From Charina bottae (lineage: Eukaryota > Chordata > Lepidosauria > Squamata > Charinaidae), in NCBI GenBank assembly GCA_023362775.1, contig JALMGJ010000002.1:70223414-70287413 (forward strand): a stretch of DNA of 64,000 nucleotides, given 5' to 3'. The notes beneath the pieces are model-generated. The model ran no database searches, was not told where the DNA came from, and saw only the letters and a program-made list of their open reading frames with translations. Position numbers and translations under genes: made by a program. Position 1 is the stretch's first letter, and each line of letters begins with the position of its first letter. This document shows, piece by piece, positions 1 through 11,048 of this stretch.

Positions 1-869
1 AGCCCTTTCCAGTTCTACAGGGCTCATGGGGTGCTAAGGAGCAGTGCAAAAGAACAGCTTATTTATGGTACTGCCTTTCAAAGCCCCTTCCCTTTTTTCC
101 CATTTGTCCTTCAAGTTCCTGTGCTATGCTCTGGGGTGACACCTCCTGGAAGATATGAGGAGAGGCCATTCCACAAATACTTCTGCAGGGAGGCGAAGCG
201 AGAAGGAGAGGAAGAGTGAAACTGCCAACATTTCATTCCTTTCACACAATCGGTTGCTTTGCCCCCTGAGAGTTTGATACGTACAAACAAAGTGATGTCA
301 CCACTGATTTAGAACAGATAGGACTTTAGAAAAGCAGGCATAGACTGGAGGAAAGAGGTCATACGTAACCTGTGCACCAGCTAAATAATTTCTTGCTCTA
401 ATCCCAACTCTCAAAGCACTGAGCCAATCAGAATTACATTACAAAATTTGGGCACAGCAAAGTCTGCCTTCATTTACCCTACGTTCTTCACTGGACCACA
501 ACATCCCACACTGTTCATTTCAGCATTCAGACACTCCCCCCCACTTCCATTCACAACAGAAGCACCCCACTTTGTTCCCTCCCCTGAATCTCAGTGGGCT
601 CAGACACAGCATTCAAGATAAAGCAAGTCGAACAGAGACAACAGCAGGAGGGATTTAAGAAGAAAGTTCAGCTATCACTGCTTAGCCACATGCCACTGCC
701 AGGGTAGGGAGTTTATGGCTTCAGCGGATCTGAAAAGCAACTGATACAGAATCATCTCTGTGTGCACCCTTGACTCTGATCCCAACAGTTCCCCGTACTT
801 TAGAGAGAGGGGAACCACTTTCCACATCCCTGAAAAGTAGTATTCCAAGCAGTGCCCATCCAGAAATTT
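1..869. other. Unique sequence, nothing recognised
   Basis: I see no gene, RNA or repeat here. The one short plus-strand frame (62 codons near the left edge) has no protein-like features and no splice context that I can defend. This could be intron or intergenic DNA. Confidence 0.5.
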
Positions 870-1525
870 CAGATCAAATCAAATAAATTTTTATTCGGTC
901 ATAGACCAGAAAATAAAACAGAAGATTCACATCTGATTAGAACAAAAGAAAAAAAAACACTTAAAAATCTAAAAAAATCTAAGAAAAATTAGAAGAGATA
1001 TTGCGGCGTGCTGTACAAATTGTAGAAAAATATTTAGCTGTGATCAATGAAATAAAATCAGATTGGTCTGATAAAAACAGCTTGAGATAAAAAGAATCCG
1101 AACGACCTGGATGTTTAGTAAAAAACTGAGATAATAATTCCTGGTGAGCATCTGCATCTGAGGACAATATAAAATGATGTGTTCCATCGTTTCAATTACT
1201 CCTCTGCCACATGGGCACAGTCTTTGATCGAAAGGGAAATTTCAATATCTCCCTTCAATAACAGCTGTTGGAAGGGCATTGAATCTAGCCAAGGATAAGG
1301 CCCTTCTAAATTTTGGAATCGTTATGCAGCTGAGATATCTGGCTGGTTGAAGAAGATGTGCAGAGTAGCCCAAAAAAATGTTTTTCGGTAAAACTGATAA
1401 ATCTGATTGTAGCTTTAAATCGATGGCCCATTGTTTGAGATCAGCTAGTGCACGTTCATAGCCCAACAAGATGATGGCTGCCCCTGAAAAGCCATATAAT
1501 TGCAGTTTGTCGTGCATTGCCTGGC
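870..1525 (-). mobile_element. 3' end of a non-LTR retrotransposon (Vingi/Jockey-like C-terminus), decayed
   Basis: Read on the minus strand, this encodes the C-terminal tail of a LINE ORF2 followed by an A/T-rich 3' end (about 870-900). A run of residues containing ALSLARFNALP is followed by EGRY, a TGA stop at 1242-1244, then in the same frame a Cys-Pro-Cys-Gly, His, Cys cluster (about 1165-1225) of the zinc-knuckle type found after the reverse transcriptase in Jockey, I and ingi-type LINEs. The last 60 residues (979-1160) lie in another frame, so there is at least one frameshift near 1150-1165. The 3' end reads GACCGAATAAAA on the minus strand, a common LINE tail type. The Vingi assignment is from family resemblance only; clade confidence is low, but retroelement origin is likely. 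5' truncated. Confidence 0.6.
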
Positions 1526-2148
1526 AGAAATTTCAATTTAAAGACCAACATTATGTGGTTTTGAAACTATGATTGAATAAGCAGCTAATATTTACTCAGA
1601 GGCCAACATATTTATTGCAAACATTAAATTTATAATGCTAAAGATTTAAATTTTAAGGCACCATGATCTTTAGTGATTAGAAGTGTATAGAAGTTATATT
1701 CCAAAGCCGGTATCATTATGGGGAGGGGGGCAGGGAATCCTGCAACATTCTTGAGTCAAATAAAAGGATATTGCTTCTTTGTGTTTTAAAATTTATTTAT
1801 ATTGGGAGTTCCAAATACATCTACATTTAAAAGAATTAGTAAGTACAAACTGAAATTACTCAAATAACTCTGAACCAGCTACAGAAGCAAGGGAATTCCC
1901 ATCTTCAATGTCTAGCACTAATCTGTCAAATCATATTAGAACAGAAGTAGTTGAGGTTTCCACGTAGCCCAAAAGTCACATACAAGTGCTGTCCTGGTAT
2001 ACCAACCTACTGCAGAATTGAAAATGCAGAGTTTCAGGGGATTTGTATAGAAGTTTGTAGATCTCCTACCTATTGATAAACTTATCCATAGTAACAGCCC
2101 TATGTTTCCATGAGCTAAGAAGTCTGGGCTCAGAATTATTCTAAAGGA
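1526..2148. other. Unique AT-rich sequence, nothing recognised
   Basis: No gene or repeat was recognised. The only frame of note (71 codons, minus strand, ending near 1936) shows no family features. Confidence 0.45.
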
Positions 2149-2208
2149 CATTCATTCATTCATTCATTCATTCATTCATTCATTCATTCATTCATTCATT
2201 CATTCATT
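2149..2208. repeat. (CATT)n microsatellite, 15 units
   Basis: Uninterrupted tetranucleotide array of 60 bp. Such arrays often grow from LINE tails in squamates, but no LINE tail is visible beside this one. Confidence 0.97.
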
Positions 2209-4094
2209 TCCAAAGCCATTATACTGTACTTTTACTTGCAAATGGAGTAATGTTTTCTGAAAACAGTGATTCTCTTCAAAAGATCACACACTGAAATTGT
2301 TCCACTGAAAGCAGCCATATACAGCAACAACTTCACTGTGGTCAGAGGAAAGGTTCCTATAGAGATACCAAATCAAGAAAGACTTTGAAGGATAGCACTC
2401 ATCTCACGGTTTTTTACTGGGCAGGAGAAAGAAAATAAGTTCTAAAGAGATCATTTGTTGGCACAGATGGAAATAGATTTTGCCACATAGTTGCCTAGAA
2501 GAGGAAGGTGTTGGAATGGGACAACCATCAGCAATGCCAGCTGGTCACCAAGTTGGGAAGTGATCTTGCATACCCAGAACACAAATATGCAACTTTCTGA
2601 AGTCTGTAAAGATAAATAAACCAAATTCACTGAATCAGCTTTATGGCATTAGCTCTAAATAATTTCAAGGACAATGTTCTTGTTTAAGGACAAAAACTAA
2701 CATTCAAAGTCTCCTCTTTAGTCAAGCAAGCACAGTGTTTGCATTAGTGAATAATAAAGATGGGGTATTTTCTCTGAATAGTCTTTCTTTCCGAGAATAT
2801 GTTTCTTTCCAACTTCATGGCTTTTAGGCATTCTCTAAAGTCATTTTTCACTGCTTCTGGATGTTTGTAGTGCTCAAACTGTTTTATCAGTTTTTTAATA
2901 TTCACTTTGTTGGATATGCCATTATTTGCTGTTATTATCCTATTTATTTACTGTTCTGCTGCTGCTGTTTTCTGTATCATTCATCTGTTTTCTGTATCAT
3001 TCATCAAACCTTTTGATTTGTTTGCTTTTTATGAACTTATTTCCAAAGTAAACTGTCTTGGAAGGATGAACTATCCTAAAAGTGTTTTTATAAATACATT
3101 ATTAAGCAACAATACCAACATCAACTGAGACCTCCTACAATCCACACTGTTGTTGATGTGACAGCCTGTGACTCTGGAAATGCCAAATATTCCATTTATA
3201 GAAAAGCAAGTCACTCAGAAGGGCATTTCTTTGCCTGGCAGAACTAAATTGCAATTCCACAGGTCTGTAGAGTGATCCTTTTTAACACAGAAAACTGTCC
3301 CAGGGGTTCAGTTTTCCCAATTGTTTTATTGGGGGCGAGGGGAAAGGGTTGTGTATCAATCAGACTTTCTAATTATGTACAGGGGACTCACTACTGAACA
3401 CCAAAGCCCTCTCACACATCAGCTTCATAGCTACATCTCATCAATAATATATTTGGGGATCGGACAGGATAAGCTGTTGCCCTCCATTCTGAGAAAAAAC
3501 TAATTTCCCATTTAATAAAGATTAATACAAGCATGACTTCAGTCCCAGACCTTGTATTGCTACAAGCCAGAAAATATTGGAACTTTAATTATAGCAGCAT
3601 AAGGCCAAAAAGAAAAAAAGCCAGGGAGATACTTAATCTAAATCAATGTTCATAAGAGCAACAAACTCTTAACAGCTCACATTCACTGACAGATATGACA
3701 TCAGTTAATCTAAACTGATTTAAAATAAATGTTATTAATGGGCCCACTCTGCATGACTGGGTCTTGGCTGCAGCACTAGGCAAGCTTACTAAACTTTAAG
3801 CGTCTGCTCAGACTGGGACCACACCAGCTGCCTGCTTATTCAAAAATATTAGCAATTTCATTGTCTGCCCACCCATACTGCATATATGCCTTACAAAAAA
3901 GCAGACCCAAATTCACTGTGGACTAAATCAGAAGCTGATCAGAAATCCCCAAGTCTGCTATTAATTGAAAAGCAATAAACTCTCAACCAGAGTCACTCAT
4001 ACGTTCCTGGTTTCCCTGAAAATCACTTACCTGTCTCAAAATCAGGCCCTACCTATGTGGAAGGATATCATCTTAAGTGGGAGACTTCTGCATA
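2209..4094. other. Unique sequence, nothing recognised
   Basis: AT-rich DNA without recognisable coding, RNA or repeat features. A direct duplication of a short motif (TTTTCTGTATCATTCATC) occurs near 2967-3005. Short plus-strand frames at 2907-3128 and 3321-3503 look like chance. Confidence 0.45.
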
Positions 4095-4235
4095 GAAGCA
4101 TTGTTGTTGTGGGGAAAATAGGAGACAGGAGTATTAGGTATGTTTGCCGCCTTAAAGACAGGATACAAAAAATCTAATGATGATGATGATGGCAGGATAA
4201 AAAAATCAAATAATAATAATAATTTGTGGCTAGAT
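4095..4235 (+). mobile_element. 3' fragment of the CORE-SINE, followed by ATG/AAT simple repeats
   Basis: The segment GTTGTTGTGGGGAAAATAGG ... AGTATTAGGTATGTTTGCCGCCTT matches the 3' part of the CORE-SINE copies near 14.6 kb and 16.3 kb. The tRNA and core parts are missing. The tail has grown into short GAT/ATG and AAT repeats (4175-4225). Confidence 0.7.
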
Positions 4236-5754
4236 AAGTATAAAATCCCTTCTTTATCATTATTCATGTTCACTGTTCATTATCTGATAGAGGTTTTGTT
4301 TGTTTGTTTTTAAGATTTCTTGGTTTCTTTTGCAATGAGGATCTTTTTGGTATGGCCTGCTCCCAGAGACTTAAAGATCAGAAGGATACCTGATGACTCA
4401 AAAAATTGCTTAGTGCTAGAACAGTAGAAAATCAGACACTTCAGTTTTAAAGTAGATTCATCTGGTTCATCCCTCTCAGATTCTTAAGTGGATCAGATGT
4501 GAGACCCTCTTGGAATCCATACTGCTACCAATTTTCCAATGAGGCCCAGGACTGAATTTTCATCGTATTCAGAATCTAGGAGCACAACTCTTGTCCTGCA
4601 AATTAAAAAATGGTATTCTGCATATTCTACTGGACAGAACTGATGACATACTATCAATCTCAGAGCAATTACTTGCGGAAATCTATAGCTATAGTACAGG
4701 CCCTCTTGAACAGCCTTGATTCCTTTCCGTACAATCTCACTCAAAGTTGTACTATACCATAATATCTGTCACTCCCACAGAGAAATATACAGCATTGTTC
4801 TAAACAACACCCCAGCAGCTAGTTGTTGTTGTTGTTGTTGTTTTCAAAGAAAAATACAGCAAATCAATCTTTCGACATGAAGATATGTGTACAGGTTTAA
4901 AATGCTGTATGTTTGCTTTATAAACTTCTAGGGTTATTTTCTAAAAATCCATACAATAATTCGACAGAATGAGCTTAATGTCAAAGCTCAAGTGGAAATG
5001 GGATGAAAACGGCTTAGCCCCATCTATTCATAACTATTCTGTTGAAGCCTGTGTCAATCTGTACAATAGGGAGATAGCACAACTATTCACACAAACACCC
5101 TTTCCCACTTGCAGTAGTTAGCCCATCAGACTCCACAGTGAATTGTGAAATTGGGACAATGAAACAGTAGGGACAGTTAAATAACAGTGCAGTAAGACTT
5201 GAAGCAAATCCAACTGAACATGGATTCGTTTTAGATCTTACTCTGCAGAAATCATGGGAGCAAAGCTACTGCTCCATCAACTCAGTACAAGTCAGCAGAG
5301 CTATTCCATATGACAGACAATCTTCAGATGGTAAGAAAGCCTTGGTGTGATCACTTTCTATACCATTTTGTGGATAAAAGCACTTAGATATGCTCCAACA
5401 GACTCCAGTTTAATTGCAGGATGTATAGAGGTGTCTGAAATATCAGCTTGTTGTACTGTAATGGTTACCTTTCTGCTTCTTCAAAAGGGGACAACATTCC
5501 TGGACTTTTAGGAGTCACTGCATGCCAAATCAACCTTTGCCTCTCATGGGAGTTATTAGGGCTGTACAAATTATTCAGCAGAGGTGTTTGGGAACTTGTG
5601 GGAGAACATATAAAGCAAATCTTTTCAAAGCGTTAATGCAGCCACATCCTTTTCCAAGTTCACATGACTGCTTCTAAAGCTGCTCTCCATTTTTAAAAAA
5701 GTTACACAGCACTAGTAGCAACAACTGACAGGACGCCAACTTCTTTCTAGCACA
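4236..5754. other. Unique sequence; small (GTT)7 array at 4822-4842
   Basis: No gene or interspersed repeat recognised. The only structured item is a 21-bp GTT array. Confidence 0.45.
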
Positions 5755-5925
5755 AGTTGTTGACTTTGACCTTTAAAGCCCTAAATTGTTTAGGGCTGAA
5801 AATCTACCAACTACCTTTTTATTAACCAGTTTATTGTTGTTAAAATTAACACAAAATAACCTATTAAAAATTCCTTTACTTTCTGAAATCCATTCTGGAC
5901 GCAGCGTAGAGGGCCTCTTCCTAAG
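5755..5925 (+). mobile_element. Old CR1/L2-group LINE fragment (C-terminal ORF2), interrupted by the younger LINE
   Basis: The plus strand at 5766-5800 reads like the conserved LINE segment 'TFKALN.LG' (compare TFKALHGMGPGYL in the younger copies), and at 5888-5920 like the later segment around 'RR.AFS'. The intervening sequence is badly decayed. It ends exactly where the minus-strand LINE tail begins at about 5926, so the younger element seems to have landed in it. Whether the older LINE resumes after about 10.2 kb is unclear to me. Confidence 0.5.
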
Positions 5926-6110
5926 TTTTTATTTATTTATTTATTTATTATTCGAATTTATGACTGCCCATCTCCACGACAGCGGACTCTGGGCAGTTTA
6001 CAACATTAAAATCATTAAAATCAATATCAAAAACCTACACACTTAAAAATACAATATAATAATAAATAGATAAGAATCCAGAGGATGGGAAGATCTTAAA
6101 AAGGAGGGTA

Positions 6111-9100
6111 TTACGGGGCTAACCACCCCCAGGAGGAACTATTACCTCCTTCGTCCCAAGCAAGGCGGCAGAACCAGTTCTTTAAAGACTTTCTGAAGGC
6201 CAGGAGTGAAGGCGCCTGTCTCACCTTCGGGGGCAAGCTATTCCACAAGGTGGGTGCTACCGCAGAGAAGGCACGTCTCCTGGACCCCGCCAAATGAAAT
6301 TCCTTCACTGATGGGGTCCGAAGCATGCCCTCTCTGCATGACCGGGTGGGGCGGGTAGATGTAATCAGGGTGAGACGGTCCCTCAGGTACCCTGGTCCCA
6401 TGCCATGTAGGGCTTTAAAGGTGATAACCAACACCTTGAATTGGACCCGGAAGCAAACTGGTACCCAATGCAGCTCGCGCAGCAGAGGTGTTACATGGGC
6501 TGATCTCATCGCACCCATAACTGCCCGCGCGGCCATATTCTGGACCAGCTGAAGCTTCCGGATACTCTTCAAGGGTAGCCCCATGCAGAGCACATTGCAA
6601 TAATCTATATGGGAGATGACAAGGGTATGAGTGACTGTTCGGAGGGCATCTTGATCCAGGAAAGGGCGCAACTGGCACACAACCCAAAGTTGTGCAAAGG
6701 CCCTCCTGGCCACGACTGCCACCTGCTCTTCGAGCAGGAGTCGTGAGTCCAAGAGGACCCCCAAGTTGCGCACTGAATCTCAATGGGCCAGTGCCACCCC
6801 ATCCAGAGTTAAAGATGACAACTTTCTGGAAACCGAGAGGCCATCAATCCACAGCCACTCAGTCTTACCAGGGTTCAGTTGAAGCCTGTTGTTCCCCATC
6901 CAGACCCCCACAGCCCCCAGGCACTGAGACAGGGTGTCAACTACATCACTTACTTCACCCGGGATGGAGATATACAGCTGAGTATCATCATCGTATTGAT
7001 GATACCTCATCCCGTGTTGAATGATCTCCCCCAGTGGCTTCATGTAGATGTTAAATAGGAGAGGAGAGAGAACCGAACCCTGCGGCACCCCACACAAGAG
7101 GGGACGTGGGTCGGATCTCTACTCCCCTATTACCACCAATTGGGAACGGCCCTGGAGGAAGGAGGTGAACCAGCGCAAGACTACGCTGCCCACCCCCAAC
7201 TCCCTGAGCCGTCACAGAAGGATACCGTGGTCGACGGTATCGAAAGCCGCTGAGAGGTCCAAGAGAGCGAGAATGGATGCACTCCCTCCATCACGCTCCC
7301 ACCAGAGATCATCCATAAGTGCGACCAATGCAGTCTCTGTCCCATATCCCGGCCTGAAACCTGACTGAAAGGGGTCTAGATAATCCATTTCATCCAGAAT
7401 CCTCTGGAGTTGCAGCACCACCACCTTCTCAACCACCTTTCCCAAAAAGGGAAGGTGGGAGACAGGGCGAAAGTTGTCAAAACGGTGGGGTCCAAGGATG
7501 GTTTTTTGAGGAGGGGGGTGCACCAGCGCCTCCTTAAAGGTAGCCGGAAACACCCCCTCCCTCTAGGATGTATTAATCATTGCCTGGACCAAACCACATG
7601 TCACCTCCCTGGCTGATTTAACCAGCCAGGAGGGACATGGATCTAAAAGGCATGTGGTGGCATTTACAATCCGGAGGATCCTGTCCACTTCATCAGGTCC
7701 AACAGGATCAAACTTTTCCCAGATAATAGGGCAAGTACGATCCCCTGGCATCTCCCCAGACTGTGCCTCACGCTTAGAGTGTAACGTAGAATGGATCTGA
7801 GCGATTTTATCCTGCAGATGCTCAGCAAACTCTTCCGAATGGCCCTGTAAATGGGTCACTGAATCTATATGACCCAAAAGAGATCTAGTGATCTTGAACA
7901 GGGCCAACGGGCAGCATTCTGCGGACGCAATTTGAGCGGAGAAATATTCATGTTTCGCCGCTCTTACTGCCACAAGGTAGGCCCTAATAACGGCTCTAGA
8001 TTGTGTCCGGTCAGATTCAGTCTTCGACTTTCTCCAGCGGCGCTCCAGATGTCTCCTAACCCTCTTCAAAACCCTCAACTCCTCCGTAAACCACAGGGAG
8101 TGACGGGCCAAATGGGGCAAGAGAGGTCGCAAAGGCACGATCCTGTCCAAGGCCCTGGCCGCTTCCTTATTCCAGGCTGCGGGCAGGACCTCTGCTGGAC
8201 CGTGGAGCAGATCTTCGGGTATAACCCCCAGCTCCCTCTGAAATCTCATTGGGTCCATAAGTCGCCAGGGGTGGACCAATCGAATGGGTCCAGCCTCCCT
8301 GCAGAGTGAGGTAGCACAGGAGAGCCTCAAGGTCACCAGGGCGTGATCTGACCATGACAATGGGGACAGATCTAACTCTCCCCTCAGGTCACATTGCCAC
8401 TGCTCAGACAAGAAAACTAAGTCCGGCGTGAGACCACTATCTCAAGTCGGGTCCCGAATAATCTGAGACAGGCCCATGGCTGCCATGGTAGCCATGAACT
8501 CCCGAGCCGCTTCAGAGGCCCGTCCAAGGGACAGCAGATTGAAGTCCCCCAGAACCATAAGTCTGGGGAACTCCACTGTGAACCCCGAGACGGCCTCCAG
8601 CAGCTCGGGCAGGGAGGTTGCTATGCAGCAGGGAGGCTGGTACAGTAGCAACACTCCCAACTGTTCTCGGGAGCCCAACTTGAAAAACAGGGTCTCACAA
8701 CTGGTCACTTGCGAAGCAGCGCCCCTGGAGGCCACAAGAGACTCTCGGATGACAACTGCCAGCCCTCCTCCCATGCCCCGTTGTCTCGGCTGATGCCACA
8801 CCTGAAACCCGGCCGGGCACATTTCCGAGAGGACTATCCCCCCCCCCCTCCAGCCCCAGCCAGGTCTCGGTAATACACGCCAGGTCTGCCCCCTCTTCTG
8901 TGATCAAGTCACTTATGAGGAGGGCCTTGTTACTCACAGACCTGGCATTAAGGAGCAGCAGCCGAAGACCAGGGCCCTCAAGGATCTGCTTTCCAGGGCC
9001 TGGGTTTGAACTCGGAGGGCCGGAATGCACCACCGGTAATAAACACCGGGGGCGCCTTCCCCAAAGATGGCCTGCCCTACGGTTCCCGCCATAACGTCCC

Positions 9101-9411
9101 TTCCCCGTCACCACCTCGATCAAAGCACCCGTCATACAGCCCCCAGAGATTCCTGAACTCAATCCAGTAGCCCCCACTCCCAGACCTCCAGAAATCCTGA
9201 CCCTAAAGCCTGCCAGTCTACTGGAGACCAAGACTACTAGGTCTTTCAAGGAGTCTCCCCCACCAGTTGGTCCGTTGAGCTGCTGGCCTTCAACCCCCAC
9301 ACCACCGGGGGCCACTCTTGCAGCAGTAGGATTCGCCGTACTTCCACAGTCTTTAAATCTGCCCAGCGTGAAGACAGACGTTCTTCTAAAATCCCCACCA
9401 GATAGTTCCAA
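6111..9411 (-). pseudogene. CR1/L2-group LINE ORF2: APE endonuclease plus reverse transcriptase, disabled
   Basis: ORF2 would nick target DNA and copy the element's RNA by target-primed reverse transcription. In order on the minus strand: an N-terminal APE-type endonuclease (LLLLNARSVSNKA and ACITETWL near 8.85-8.98 kb; VLGDFNL near 8.55 kb), a linker, then reverse transcriptase with FQSGFRPGYGTETAL, motif A LLDLSAAFDTVDH, CGVPQGSVLSPLLFNIY, and a motif C reading YDDD where YADD is usual, ending with LHWVPVCFRVQFKVL and TFKALHGMGPGYLRDRL. Defects: one frameshift at an 11-base C run (8838-8848) and four in-frame stops at 8442 (TGA), 7563 (TAG), 7212 (TGA) and 6780 (TGA). Apart from those stops one frame stays open from about 8.83 to 6.11 kb, so decay is modest. 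The initiator is not clear; upstream sequence is GC-rich and open to about 9411. Confidence 0.88.
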
Positions 9412-10205
9412 CTCAGGCCCAGGAAATCACAGCCTCTCACAATCGTCCTCTCACAGTCCTACTCGCTGGGCTCTCCTGCCTAGCTGCACGTTGAACGCCT
9501 CCGGCCAAACATGCTCACCGAGCACCTAGAGTTGTCTCAGCGTAAGGCGAATCTCGGGGCTTACGCGTCCTCCACATCAGCGAGGTCTACTTGTTATTTA
9601 AAAGAAGTAGTAGCTTCCCCCATGCTACCAGATTTCAATTGCTGCAGCGCCGGGCTCAGCAAAAGTAGCAGAAAGTAGCAGAAGCCTCCCCACTCAACAG
9701 TAGTAGGAAAAGCCCCCCCCCCCCCAGTAGCAGAGGCTCTGCAGCGTAGGACTCAACGTGCTCTCAGTTGCTCTCTCGGTTGCTGCAGCACCAGGCTCAG
9801 TAGTAGTCACTCAGGTGTGGGCTTCAATTCTCCGATGCTCTGCAGCGCCACTCTCACCGCGCTCTCACCGTGCCTCTCCTACTGCGAAAGCCAGTCCGGG
9901 GCTCAACAGGTTCCCCCACAGACCCAGCCAGATGATTTCAAGATCCAGGGGAACGTCCCCCGACTTGCACACTGAGTTCTGCCGCGCTGAGCTCCGTGTA
10001 ACACAGACGAGCTCTGCCGTGCCGTTCCGTCCCGGTAAGTCCAACCAATCCCCTAAATCCCCCAAAATAGATGTAAGACTCTTCCCCAAGACCTCCAAAA
10101 ATAAATAGTGGGGGTCAGGAGAGTTTAGAGGGTGTCAGGAGGATGTCAGAAATCTTCCCCTGGAGCGATCACCGGCATCAGCTTGCGGCCGCCATCTTGG
10201 ATTGT
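9412..10205 (-). promoter_or_regulatory. 5' leader / probable internal promoter of the CR1/L2-group LINE
   Basis: CpG-rich sequence upstream of ORF2, unlike the AT-rich surroundings. It contains irregular repeats of GTAGCAG and GCTGCAGCGCC (9600-9870), a 13-base C run near 9713-9725, and a terminal CAAGATGGCGGCC motif. LINEs carry their promoter inside the 5' leader and a YY1-type motif near the start is known in other LINE groups. Promoter function here is inference from position and composition. Confidence 0.45.
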
Positions 10206-10926
10206 TCTCTAACGATGCAAAAAAACCTCTGTTCTTTAGCAGGTGATATATATACTGAACTGGTCAAGTGAAATCCATTCCTGTCATTCTGTTCAACCTC
10301 TTAGTGGCTTTCAATCCCAGTAACTGAACTACTCTTCTGAATCACTTAGTCAGACTGGGTGTTGGATCATACGATTAAATGGCTGTTCTGACTTTAATGG
10401 GAGGACAGCTTTCAAAAGCTGAAGTTGGATTAGTTCTTGATCTTTGACCTATAGTCATCCCATATGCTTCCATGGTTTTTAACATCTCGTCAAAAAATAA
10501 GAAAAGGTGTCCAGGGTTATTAGATGGCACTCTGCCTGAACATTCAGATGTATAGTCTGAGGGTGCTTCTAGCCCTAGATAGTAGAAATGTATTTTTCTG
10601 TATGCTATGGCTGGGGTGCTTATTACAGACTTTCCTAGGTAGGTGTATCTTCATGCCTATTTTTGTCTCATGTATATTAGATTAGTTCAAATGTTCTCTA
10701 TAAACAGATTCTCTTGAACAGTATTCAGAAACTGTAACTACTGGCAAGGTGGTGGTGGTAGTAGTGAGGAGTTGGAGCATACAACTCTGGTACATTATCT
10801 TCTAATGTCTTTCAAAACCCTATTCAGGGTTATATAAATAATCTTTAAAGATCTAAGGGTAGCTAAAGAATCCAGTGTATTTAAAAGAACATTTAGTTTT
10901 ATACAGTAGTGGCTGCCCACTGAATT
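10206..10926. other. Unique sequence, nothing firmly recognised
   Basis: No gene recognised. It might include the far half of the LINE fragment broken at 5925, but I could not align it. Confidence 0.4.
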
Positions 10927-10934
10927 ATTTAGAG

Positions 10935-11040
10935 CAGGGTTCCTCAACCTCAGCCATTTTAAGATGTGTGGACTTCAACTCCCAGAATACTGGGAGTTGA
11001 AGTCCACACATCTTAAAATGGCTGAGGTTGAGGAACCCTG
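10935..11040. mobile_element. hAT-type hairpin MITE, perfect 51-bp arms
   Basis: A 106-bp element beginning CAGGGTTCCTCAACC and ending GGTTGAGGAACCCTG. The two 51-bp arms are exact reverse complements around a 4-base loop (AATA). It is flanked by identical 8-bp duplications, ATTTAGAG at 10927-10934 and 11041-11048. CAGGG...CCCTG ends and 8-bp duplications are hallmarks of the hAT superfamily. There is no coding capacity, so a transposase must come in trans. Related, decayed copies occur at 21.6 and 52.3 kb. Confidence 0.93.
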
Positions 11041-11048
11041 ATTTAGAG

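Larger units (their letters stand above)
5926..10205 (-). mobile_element. Near full-length CR1/L2-group non-LTR retrotransposon
   Basis: A minus-strand LINE of about 4.3 kb. Its 3' end (left) is an ATTT-repeat tail preceded by the GTAAACTGCCCAGAGTC-type 3' motif shared with LINE tails at 19.7, 39.2 and 37.5 kb. Next comes ORF2 (6111 to about 9411), then a CpG-rich leader (9.4-10.2 kb) with GTAGCAG and GCAGCG repeats. The 5' end contains CAAGATGGCGGCC (10188-10199), which carries a core resembling the YY1 site found at the start of other LINEs. This is the only CR1/L2-group copy here that reaches the leader, so it is probably the least truncated. No target-site duplication was found, as is common for this group. 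Confidence 0.88.

Noticed and set aside
8476..8793. Plus-strand frames of about 100 codons across 6.3-10.1 kb
   Set aside because: They are antisense shadows of the minus-strand LINE ORF2, which shows clear endonuclease and reverse-transcriptase motifs.
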